Source: JAABRB01 sp963735025
GTDB taxonomy: Bacteria; Pseudomonadota; Gammaproteobacteria; Burkholderiales; SG8-39
Assembly (NCBI GenBank): GCA_963735025.1
Contig: CAVTJG010000009.1
Span: 682,001-746,000, forward strand
Length of the DNA: 64,000 bases
Direction of reading: 5' to 3'
The translations under genes were made by a program, and so were the position numbers. Under the pieces are notes generated by a model, which made no database searches, was not told the DNA's origin, and saw nothing but the letters and a program-made list of their open reading frames with translations. Position 1 is the stretch's first letter. Each line of letters opens with the position of its first letter. Shown piece by piece: positions 43,587 to 50,811 of the stretch.

Positions 43587-43838
43587 GTGAGCGATAAAGA
43601 CGAAATTCGAGACCTCCTGATCGAAATTCGCGACAACCAGCGTTTGTCCCTGCAGAAGCAGGAAGAGCATCTGGCGGTTGCAAGGGAACAGATCGATCGC
43701 GCCAGGCGGCAGGTCCAGGATTCGATAGAGCTTCAGCGCCAGGCCATCGACAGGGTGAAAAAGGTCTCGCGAATTGCGATTCCGGGAATCATTCTTTGCG
43801 TCGTCCTGATCGCATATCTGGTGATTCGATACTTCTGA
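43587..43838 (+). CDS. Small coiled-coil tail-anchored membrane protein
   Basis: This 83-residue protein starts with GTG after GAGGAGGGGA. Residues 3-55 are strongly helical and heptad-like (IRDLLIEIRDNQRLSLQKQEE, QIDRARRQVQDSIELQRQAI). A C-terminal transmembrane helix (AIPGIILCVVLIAYLVIRYF) follows. No family is recognised. Placement directly after the SLOG-TIR gene suggests a shared operon, perhaps as membrane anchor, adaptor or second effector. Confidence 0.78.
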   Translation: MSDKDEIRDLLIEIRDNQRLSLQKQEEHLAVAREQIDRARRQVQDSIELQRQAIDRVKKVSRIAIPGIILCVVLIAYLVIRYF

Positions 43839-43999
43839 GCGCGATTGCCTCGCGAGCAGGCGAGCGCATATCAATACTTGCGTTAACTGCGCTACGACGG
43901 CGTCGCTGACAATCGACAAAAGCCCCGGAATTCGCTATATCTCGAGGGGTGCGCTTGTCGCGCCGCACGGCGACCGTTCCTGCAGAGGAGGATCGAGCA
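43839..43999. other. Intergenic region before the selenoprotein gene
   Basis: No gene. It holds the end of the array-like DNA and presumably the promoter for the next gene; no clear promoter or complete attC was found. Confidence 0.4.
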
Positions 44000-44785
44000 A
44001 TGAGCAACGCAACGAGAAAAGAATTGCCGGTTGACCCGGTAGCCCTCCGTGAGGAGGTGAAAAGCAAGTACCGGGACGTAGCTGACAATCCGCACGGCGA
44101 GCACCACTTCCACACGGGCCGGCCGCTTGCCCGGCGCCTGGGTTATGACATGGCGCTCGTCGATGCGATGCCTGACGTGGCGGTCGAATCTTTTGCAGGG
44201 GTGGCGAACCCGTTCGCGCTCCGGACGCTCGATCGCGGAGAGAAGATCGTCGACGCCGGGTCGGGAGGTGGATTCGATTGCTTCGTTGCCGCCAGGCAGG
44301 TGGGCCCGGAGGGCAAGGTCGTCGGGATCGACATGCTCCCCGAGATGCTGGAGAAATCCCGTGGCTCGGCCAAGCTCATGGGTCTCGAGCAAGTCGAGAT
44401 TCGCGAGGGGTTGCTCGAAGAGATTCCGGTCGAGGACGGCTGGGCCGACGTCGTCATCAGCAACGGCGTCATCAATCTCTGCCCCGATAAGAAGGCCGTC
44501 TTCCTGGAATTGCGGCGGGTGTTGCGCCCGGGTGGCCGGCTCCAGTTTGGCGACATCGCGAACGGGAAGCCCGTGCCGGAGGGCGCGCTTCGCGACATTG
44601 ATCTGTGGACGGGATGAATTGCCGGTGGCCTTCCGTGCGAAGGCTGGCGCGCAATGCTGGAGGAGATCGGGTTCGTCGATATCCAGATCGGTCCTCCATA
44701 CGACACCTTCGGGGAAGCCCGAGGAGAGAAGAAGGCGAGGCAGTTTGCCGTTTACGGCTACACGTTTCAGGCGCGCAAGCCCTGA
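44000..44785 (+). CDS. ArsM-like SAM methyltransferase, predicted selenoprotein (TGA = Sec206)
   Basis: Read through the in-frame TGA at 44615-44617, this is a 261-residue methyltransferase ending at TGA 44783-44785. SAM motif is IVDAGSGGGFDCF (residues 83-95), then GIDMLPEMLEKS, VVISNGVINLCPDKKAV and LRPGGRLQFGDI. TGA falls in DLWTG-U-IAGGLPCEGW, followed by MLEEIGFVDIQIG. This aligns with the ECxGGALY segment of ArsM/AS3MT, whose Cys binds arsenic. A SECIS-like hairpin follows directly. Conventional gene calling would stop at 44617. The probable reaction is methylation of arsenite or a related metalloid; not shown here. Confidence 0.85.
44618..44655 (+). promoter_or_regulatory. Predicted bacterial SECIS element
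   Basis: The 38 nt right after TGA fold as lower stem ATTGC (44618-44622) with GCAAT (44651-44655), an internal loop, upper stem GCCTTC (44628-44633) with GAAGGC (44639-44644), and apical loop CGTGC. The second loop base is G and the loop starts 16 nt after TGA, as bacterial SECIS rules require. Confidence 0.8.
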
Positions 44786-44794
44786 CGTGCGGCG

Positions 44795-44826
44795 TCGGTG
44801 GCTACCGCGATCGCGGTAGCCACCGA
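44795..44826. terminator. 32-bp perfect palindrome between convergent genes
   Basis: TCGGTGGCTACCGCGA joined to its exact complement. It lies between the selenoprotein stop and the end of the opposite gene at 44851, so it probably acts as a two-way terminator, although no T-run follows. Confidence 0.65.
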
Positions 44827-44850
44827 TCACCATTGCGGCGGGTCAGTTGC

Positions 44851-45294
44851 TCAAGGCAGCATGCTCGGGTTCGATTCGTGGCTTGCGAGCAATCTGGCTT
44901 CAGCGGGCACCAGATCCTCGTCCGCGGCGGTCCGACCTGCGTAATCCTGCGCCGTGACGCATCCCGCATCGTCCAGGGATAGCGTGCGAACCTGGATTCC
45001 CTCCGAATAAGCAGCGTGGAACCGCGCGACTGCGGCCACGAGTCGCTCGGTAGATACGGTGCCGCAGAAATCGAGCCATACTGTGTGGATCAGGATCGGC
45101 TTCGCCCACGCCTGCAGCGACGCGAGGTCGGCAAAGGACTTTCCGGCCGCGACGTAGTGGTCGGGGTAGATCTTGACGTTGAGCGCCTCCGGGGGGGCGT
45201 TGTCTACGGCCAGTCCCGACAGGGGAAAGAGGAGAGCGAACCCTCCGGCGATGACGGCGCTGCGGCAAAGTGAAGGGAAGGGACGGGTGTTCAT
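44851..45294 (-). CDS. Hypothetical periplasmic protein
   Basis: This 147-residue protein starts at ATG 45292-45294 with AGGAG upstream and has a signal peptide (SLCRSAVIAGGFALLFPLSGLA). The mature part (VKIYPDHYVAAGKSFADLASLQAW, HTVWLDFCGTVS) has two Cys that may pair. No family is recognised. It is divergent from the LysR gene, which might regulate it. Confidence 0.72.
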   Translation of the reverse strand: MNTRPFPSLCRSAVIAGGFALLFPLSGLAVDNAPPEALNVKIYPDHYVAAGKSFADLASLQAWAKPILIHTVWLDFCGTVSTERLVAAVARFHAAYSEGIQVRTLSLDDAGCVTAQDYAGRTAADEDLVPAEARLLASHESNPSMLP

Positions 45295-45428
45295 GTGAGT
45301 CTCCTTTGGTTCTCTGACGATCGGACCGGCGTGGGCCGGAACATCTGCTCCAAGCTGCGCGAGGATTGTTGGGCGGGACGAGAGATCGCTCAAACGACCT
45401 TTTCTAACGCCTGGCATGAGGTTTGGTA

Positions 45429-46493
45429 ATGGATCGCCGTCTGCTGCAGCCGCGGCTCTCGCTCGATCTGCTCCGAGGCTTCGAGGCAGCGGCCCGCCAC
45501 TTGAGCTTCACGCGGGCGGCCGAAGAGCTGTTCGTGACCCAGGCGGCGATCAGCCACGAGATCAAGAAGCTGGAAAAGCAGCTCGGCCAGGCTCTGTTCA
45601 CCCGGGTCAATCGTGGCCTCAGCCTGACCAGCGCCGGGCACGAGCTTCACCGCGGCGTGCGCGAAGGACTCGAGCTCATCAACGAAGCAACGCGCCGCGC
45701 GGCAGGTATCAAGGAAGGCCGAACGTTGACGGTCACGATCAGCGTTCCGCTTGCGTCACTCTGGCTGGCGCCCCGGCTCCCGCATTTCGTCGCCCGACAC
45801 CGGGAAGTCGATATGCGAATCGTCGCGGCTGACAAGGAGCTCGACATGGTCCGGGAGCGGATCGACCTTGCGATCCGAAGGTATCCCTCGGGTGAGGCGC
45901 CGCGCGACGCCCCGATTCTTTTCCCGATGGAGATCTTCCCGGTGTGTGCGCCGGCGCTGCTGCACGATCGCATGCGGCCGCTCAGGAGTCCCAGCGATCT
46001 TCGACACCACATGCTGCTCGAGCTTGATCCCGCGACAGTTCGACCGGCGTGGCTGGATTGGCCGGGATGGCTGCGAGCCATGAAGCTCGACAGCTTGCGG
46101 GCAGTGGGAACGCTCGGCTTCTCGCACTACGACCAGGTGATCGAAGCGGTGATCGGGTCCGCCGGAGTCGCCCTTGGGCGCCACCCACACATCACGCGTC
46201 ATCTCCAGGAGGGGCGGCTGGTCGCGCCGTTCGGTCGCGATGCCGTCGTCAACCTGGGCGCCTACCACGTCATCCGAGCGCCCGGCAGCGCGGGCCGCCC
46301 GCTAGTCGAGGAGTTCGTTGCGTGGTTACATGAGCAGGTCCGTGAGGATGCCGAGCGATTGTCGTGGCGCGAGACGGACCGCGCGGCGCGAGCGGTCCCA
46401 TCAAGCGGCGTTGCGCGCAAGAGAAATCAAGCGAAGCCTGCCCGCGGCGCCGTCGCCCCGCGCGGCCGGCGGTCGGGACGCAAAACGACATGA
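45429..46493 (+). CDS. LysR-family transcriptional regulator (GcvA-like)
   Basis: This regulator of about 354 residues has the N-terminal winged HTH (LRGFEAAARHLSFTRAAEELFVTQAAISHEIKKLE) of the GcvA/AmpR branch. A LysR substrate-binding domain follows (VTISVPLASLWLAPRLPHF, ERIDLAIRRYP). It has an unusual basic C-terminal tail of about 45 residues (RKRNQAKPARGA, RGRRSGRKTT). It is divergent from the periplasmic gene at 44851. The start could also be TTG 45423. Confidence 0.92.
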   Translation: MDRRLLQPRLSLDLLRGFEAAARHLSFTRAAEELFVTQAAISHEIKKLEKQLGQALFTRVNRGLSLTSAGHELHRGVREGLELINEATRRAAGIKEGRTLTVTISVPLASLWLAPRLPHFVARHREVDMRIVAADKELDMVRERIDLAIRRYPSGEAPRDAPILFPMEIFPVCAPALLHDRMRPLRSPSDLRHHMLLELDPATVRPAWLDWPGWLRAMKLDSLRAVGTLGFSHYDQVIEAVIGSAGVALGRHPHITRHLQEGRLVAPFGRDAVVNLGAYHVIRAPGSAGRPLVEEFVAWLHEQVREDAERLSWRETDRAARAVPSSGVARKRNQAKPARGAVAPRGRRSGRKTT

Positions 46494-46517
46494 TGGAATG
46501 AGACCGGGGAATCCAAA

Positions 46518-47150
46518 ATGAGCGAACGGCCCACGATCGAGTGCAAACCTGACGGTCCGTATCTCGTCAAGAACCTCGCAGATCTCCGCGACTGGCGAGG
46601 GAACCGTATCGAAGCCAAGGAAATCATGGCGCTCTGCCGGTGCGGCGGCTCGGCCAACAAGCCCTTCTGCGATGGCACGCACAAGAAAAACGGTTTCTCC
46701 GGCGCCAAGCTTCCCGATCGCGGCGTCGACAAGCGCGAGAGTTATCCGGCCGCGCGAATCACCATTCATGACAACCGATCGATCTGCGCCCACGCGGGTT
46801 ACTGCACCGATGGCCTCAAGTCGGTGTTCAAGTACAAGAGCGAGCCGTGGATCGATCCTGCCGGCGACACGGTCGATGCGATCATCGAGACGATCCGTCG
46901 TTGTCCGTCGGGGGCACTGAGCTACACCCTTGACGGGGTCGAGGGCGGAGCTCCGCCGCGGGAGCCGGCGATCACGGCGACGAAGGATGGTCCGTACGCT
47001 GTCACGGGTGGTGCTCAATTGCTCGAGCAAACCTGGGCGGAGGGCGCGTCGACGGAGCACTACACGCTGTGTCGTTGCGGAGGGTCCAGGAACAAGCCGT
47101 TCTGCGACGGCACACACTGGAGCATCGGGTTCAAGGGCGAGAGCCGCTAG
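46518..47150 (+). CDS. Double CDGSH iron-sulfur protein with Fer4_19 domain
   Basis: This 210-residue protein has two CDGSH-type [2Fe-2S] motifs, each C-x-C-x9-C-x3-H: CRCGGSANKPFCDGTH at about 40-55 and CRCGGSRNKPFCDGTH at about 184-199. Between them is a divergent 4Fe-4S mono-cluster domain (ICAHAGYCTDGLKSVF, RRCPSGALSYTLD). The arrangement is a recognised bacterial family, probably in electron transfer or redox sensing. Confidence 0.93.
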   Translation: MSERPTIECKPDGPYLVKNLADLRDWRGNRIEAKEIMALCRCGGSANKPFCDGTHKKNGFSGAKLPDRGVDKRESYPAARITIHDNRSICAHAGYCTDGLKSVFKYKSEPWIDPAGDTVDAIIETIRRCPSGALSYTLDGVEGGAPPREPAITATKDGPYAVTGGAQLLEQTWAEGASTEHYTLCRCGGSRNKPFCDGTHWSIGFKGESR

Positions 47151-47151
47151 C

Positions 47152-47607
47152 GTGCGCAGGGCGCCAGCGCGTCTTTGCTTGCTCGCGTTACTCGGTCTCA
47201 CATCATTTCTGGCGCCCGACTCGTCGATCGCCCCGGCGGCCCACGCACAGAGCGCACAGACGGAGCCTGACAGCACGTCGGTCGCAATTGATTTTGGCGC
47301 CTTGCTGCAGCACTGGGTTCGCTCCAGCGAAGAGGAGCGATCAGGCGATTTCGTTCAGGTATTCCGCCCTGCAGCGTCGATGAATTTTCCGCCGAGCCGA
47401 TTCAGAATGGCCTATAAGTTCGCTCCGGGAGGAGACTGCGAGTTCTACTTTCTGTCTCCTGACGACAACCATCATTTCAGAGCGTGTAAATGGAACGTCG
47501 GCGCGAGCGACAGGACAATTCTTCGCATCATGGAAAACGGGAAGACCGCCTCTTTCAGAATCGTCGAGCTCTCACGAACGATTCTGCGCCTCAGGCCCTT
47601 GGAGTAG
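47152..47607 (+). CDS. Hypothetical secreted protein
   Basis: This 151-residue protein begins with GTG two bases after the CDGSH stop. It has a signal peptide (RLCLLALLGLTSFLAP, cleavage near AHAQS). The mature part contains a single Cys pair (DCEFYFL, FRACKWNVG). No family is recognised. Confidence 0.68.
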   Translation: MRRAPARLCLLALLGLTSFLAPDSSIAPAAHAQSAQTEPDSTSVAIDFGALLQHWVRSSEEERSGDFVQVFRPAASMNFPPSRFRMAYKFAPGGDCEFYFLSPDDNHHFRACKWNVGASDRTILRIMENGKTASFRIVELSRTILRLRPLE

Positions 47608-47618
47608 TCCTGCAAGGA

Positions 47619-48473
47619 GTGAAGCGGACCATTGGCCGGATCCTGCTGTTTTCGGCCATGGCTGCCCTGGGACAATTGAACGCGGTCGCCGCCACCGGAT
47701 GCGGCGAGGTCGTCACGATCGAAACACACGACCGCACGACAACGCGCTACGCGCTCGCATATCCGCAGCCGGTGCCTCCCCAAGGCGTCCGGATTGCGCT
47801 GGTGCTGCTCGTGGGCGGGGGAGGTCACCCCGACCTCGACGAACAAGGCTGCCCGCGTGCCCTCACCGGCAATTCTCTCGTACGCTCGCTGCCGCTTTTC
47901 CTCGGCGCAGGTTTCGCGACCGCACTGGTCGATGCGCCGTCCGATTATTGGGGCGAGGACGGGCTGGCGGGTTTCCGGGTCATGGCCAAGCACGCCGAAG
48001 ACCTGGGCAAGGTGATCGCCGACGTGAGGACGCGCACCAAGGCATCGGTCTGGCTCGTGGGCACCAGCCGGGGCTCGATCTCTGCAGTCAACGCAGCCGC
48101 AACACTTACCGGGTCATCCGCGCCTGACGGCCTCGTGCTCACCTCCGCGCTGATGTCGGGTTACGTCGGTGGTCGGAAGCCGTGGGTGGCCAATACCGTG
48201 TTCGATCTTCCACTGGAGGAGATCCGGGTGCCGGTCCTCGTGGTGGGTCACGCGGAGGACAAGTGCATCCGTTCGCCGCCGGAACTGATGGCTGACATCA
48301 CGGCGCGGACCAGCGGCGTACGCGAACAGATCGTCACTGTCATGGGCGGCCCCGGCTGGTCCGGTTCACCGGGCATTGGCGCGTGTGTCGGCCGCGCGCC
48401 GCACGGATTCGTCGGGCAGGAGGTTGAAGTCGCTGCCGGAATCACGCGATTCGTCGCCGGCACTGCGTATTGA
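47619..48473 (+). CDS. Secreted alpha/beta-hydrolase-like protein
   Basis: This 284-residue protein starts with GTG after AAGGAG and has a signal peptide (LFSAMAALGQLNAVAATG). It shows the nucleophile elbow VGTSRGSISAV (Ser) and VLVVGHAEDKC (Asp loop). PHGFVG provides the catalytic His. The substrate is unknown; the fold is that of dienelactone/prolyl peptidase-like hydrolases. Confidence 0.82.
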   Translation: MKRTIGRILLFSAMAALGQLNAVAATGCGEVVTIETHDRTTTRYALAYPQPVPPQGVRIALVLLVGGGGHPDLDEQGCPRALTGNSLVRSLPLFLGAGFATALVDAPSDYWGEDGLAGFRVMAKHAEDLGKVIADVRTRTKASVWLVGTSRGSISAVNAAATLTGSSAPDGLVLTSALMSGYVGGRKPWVANTVFDLPLEEIRVPVLVVGHAEDKCIRSPPELMADITARTSGVREQIVTVMGGPGWSGSPGIGACVGRAPHGFVGQEVEVAAGITRFVAGTAY

Positions 48474-48522
48474 GCGAGCGGCGAAGGCAGCGTGAACTAA
48501 TCGGATGAGATGAACGCCGTCA

Positions 48523-48563
48523 GCGGCATTCCGTTCGAGATGGACTCCCGAACCGAATGCCGC
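48523..48563. terminator. Inverted repeat, possible terminator between convergent genes
   Basis: GCGGCATTC-C-GTTCG pairs with CGAAC-C-GAATGCCGC around an 11-nt loop, with one C-C mismatch. It lies between the hydrolase (plus) and the SnoaL gene (minus). Confidence 0.55.
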
Positions 48564-48627
48564 TGCCGACGTGGCTCCTGGACCCTCACTGCCCCCCGTG
48601 CGGGGCGGAGGCGTGAGGTTCGCCGGG

Positions 48628-49026
48628 TTACGACCAGAACTGGTCCCAGTTGTGCAGGTCGTAGAAGTGCTCCCGACCGTCCACGATGCGGCCGTCCTTG
48701 ACTTCGAAGACGATGCAGCAGGCAGTGTCGAGGCGCTTGCCGTTGCGCTGCGCGCTGTTGTGATGAAAGCCGATCACGCGGCCGTCGTCGCTCGCGAACA
48801 CGTCTTGCAGCGTCGCCTTGAAGGTCCCCGCCGTGTCGCCGCCATACCGGCCGAACTGGGTGAAGACGGCGTCGCGGCCCTGGTGGTCGCCCGCGACGGG
48901 GCTGCGCCCGGGCGTATGCCACGAGGCTTTCGGGTCGAAGAGTTTGGTAAGCGCCTCCATGTCGGCCGTGTTGAAGGCCTGGTAGCCGCGTCGGACGACT
49001 TCGACGTTTTCCTGTGCTTTGCTCAT
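48628..49026 (-). CDS. SnoaL-like/ketosteroid isomerase-fold protein
   Basis: This 132-residue protein (MSKAQENVEVVRRGYQAFNTADMEAL) contains LFDPKASWHTPGRSPVAG and CCIVFEVKDGRIVDGREHFYDLHNWDQFW, the COG3631-type SnoaL pattern. ATG 49024-49026 lies 9 bp after AAGGAG. It is the last gene of a three-gene minus-strand cluster with a solute-binding protein and a small barrel protein. Confidence 0.88.
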   Translation of the reverse strand: MSKAQENVEVVRRGYQAFNTADMEALTKLFDPKASWHTPGRSPVAGDHQGRDAVFTQFGRYGGDTAGTFKATLQDVFASDDGRVIGFHHNSAQRNGKRLDTACCIVFEVKDGRIVDGREHFYDLHNWDQFWS

Positions 49027-49079
49027 GATGGTCAACTCCTTGGTTTTTGTTGCGATCGGTGATCAATTAAGGGTGATAT

Positions 49080-50213
49080 TTACGAGGCGCTCGCGCTCTC
49101 CAGAACGTTATCGACGCGGACCTGGCTTTCCTTCGGGTCGATGACCCCCAGGTTCTTGACGATCTTGAAGCTGCCGTTGCTGGCCTGTGCGATGTACATG
49201 TTCATTCGCACGTGATGCTGACCGGGCACCATCTCGGCAGGACCACCGGGTCCCTGTGCGATGCGTGCATGGTCGAGCGCCCGGATGACGTCTTCCTGCT
49301 TCAGCGAGCCCGCCTCTTTGACGGCAGCCTCCCAGAGCCTCAGCCCCCGGTACATGCCCGAGCACGCGCTGCCGGCAGTGAACTTGGCAGCGCCCGGATA
49401 GAGCCTGTCGTACCGACCGATCAGCTCCTTGCTGAACGGGTCGCTGATGTTCTGGTAGTAGTCGAGGCAGCTGTACAGGCCCTCCACGTGCGCGGCCGGC
49501 ACCAGGTTGAAGAAGTTCTCGTCGAAGTACGTGCAGACGATGCGCCCACCCCGCTTCGTGAAGCCGGAGTCGTAGAGCTGCTCGAGGAACGGCGTGAGCC
49601 CGGGAGGAACGATCGTGTTGAATACGACCTGCGCGCCACTGGACGTGATCTTGTCGATCGTCTTGCCGTAGTCGGCGTGATCGAGAGGAAAGTACTCCTC
49701 TCCGACGATCGTGCCGCCGTTCGCCGTGACAACCTGACGGACCTTCTTGTTCATGACGTGCGGCCAGATGTAGTCGGCTGACGGCAGGTAGAACTTCTTC
49801 GCGTCCGTCTGTTGCATCAGCCAGGGAATGAGTGGCTCGACCTGCTGCGCCGGCACCGGGCCGGTACAGAAGATGAGCGGATCGCATTCCTGTCCCTCGT
49901 ATTGCTCCGGGTAGATGTAGAGCTTCTTGCCCTTCACGACGGCCGGCCCCTTGATCGCCTGCCGCGTGGAGCTGAAGATGCCGCCGAAGATCACGTCGAC
50001 CTTGTCCTGCTCGACGAGCTTGGCGGATTTGGCTTCCGCCACGCTGTCCGTCGTGGCGCTGTCCTCGAGATACAGCTCCACCTTTCGTCCCAGCAGGCCA
50101 CCCTTCGCGTTGATGTCGTCGATGACCATCTTCGCCACGTTCGCATTGGCCATGCCCATGAACGAGAGGGCACCCGTCTGGTCCGTGATGACTCCCACCT
50201 TGATCGTGCTCAT
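49080..50213 (-). CDS. Branched-chain amino acid/urea-type solute-binding protein without signal peptide
   Basis: This 377-residue Peripl_BP_6-type protein has VGVITDQTGALSFMGMANANVAKMV, VDVIFGGIFSSTRQAIKGP, YIYPEQYEGQECDPLIFCTG and SACSGMYRGLRLWEAAVKEAG. It resembles urea/amide-binding proteins. It starts directly with the first strand (MSTIKVGVITD) and has no export signal, so it may be cytoplasmic like AmiC, or the true start is elsewhere. No permease genes are adjacent. Confidence 0.85.
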   Translation of the reverse strand: MSTIKVGVITDQTGALSFMGMANANVAKMVIDDINAKGGLLGRKVELYLEDSATTDSVAEAKSAKLVEQDKVDVIFGGIFSSTRQAIKGPAVVKGKKLYIYPEQYEGQECDPLIFCTGPVPAQQVEPLIPWLMQQTDAKKFYLPSADYIWPHVMNKKVRQVVTANGGTIVGEEYFPLDHADYGKTIDKITSSGAQVVFNTIVPPGLTPFLEQLYDSGFTKRGGRIVCTYFDENFFNLVPAAHVEGLYSCLDYYQNISDPFSKELIGRYDRLYPGAAKFTAGSACSGMYRGLRLWEAAVKEAGSLKQEDVIRALDHARIAQGPGGPAEMVPGQHHVRMNMYIAQASNGSFKIVKNLGVIDPKESQVRVDNVLESASAS

Positions 50214-50310
50214 GTCGCTCTCCTGTCGTGTGTCGAATGAGTCGAGATTTCCGCGAGCCGGCGGGGCGGCGACCGGAAATCCTGGACGCCGCCCTGCGCG
50301 GGAAGACGCA

Positions 50311-50583
50311 CTAGGCGCTGTACTGGCCGCCGAGCGTTGCCGACTGCGGCTTGCCCACGTGCCCCGCTTCCTTGAGGATCGGCGGGACCTCAGGGTCGGT
50401 GACGAAGCTCTTCCAGCCCTCGGCGTCCCAGTCGAAGATCACCCAGACCCGGTCGGCCTCGTTGGGATCGCGAAAGACGACCGAGCCCTTGGACCCGTGC
50501 TGCTTCCGCTTGTCGGCGCCCTTGGTCGAGAAGATCTTCAGGAAGCGGTCGAGATCCTCGACCTTTGTCGTTGCGAGCATCAT
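50311..50583 (-). CDS. Small dimeric alpha/beta-barrel-like protein
   Basis: This 90-residue protein (MMLATTKVEDLDRFLKIFST) has RVWVIFDWDAEGWKSFVTDPEVPPILKEAG, a pattern of small ferredoxin-like barrel proteins (antibiotic monooxygenase/stress barrel type). The start was chosen because AAGGAG lies 6 bp before it. It is upstream of the solute-binding gene. Confidence 0.75.
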   Translation of the reverse strand: MMLATTKVEDLDRFLKIFSTKGADKRKQHGSKGSVVFRDPNEADRVWVIFDWDAEGWKSFVTDPEVPPILKEAGHVGKPQSATLGGQYSA

Positions 50584-50811
50584 GTTCATCTCCTTTTCGT
50601 GAGGTTTCGTCGCGTTCCCGCGACGTCGTTTCGAGCCACGATCGATTGCCGGTGAAGGGTGATCGTGTAAGATGAATGCTCCGCCTGCCCGCGGGCCGGA
50701 ACATCGGGAGACCTCCCCATTTTTGCCCCGCCGCCCCTCCGTCTCGGTGAATTCGTCGCCACGCTGGCGCTGGCGCAGGACAACGCATTCGGCCAGCCGC
50801 TCGAGTCGCAG

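Noticed and set aside
12505..43838. CRISPR array, because similar GC-rich repeats recur
   Set aside because: Repeats are 60-130 bp, imperfect, paired with GTTRRRY cores and separated by whole genes, which fits attC sites. No short regularly spaced direct repeats or cas genes were seen.
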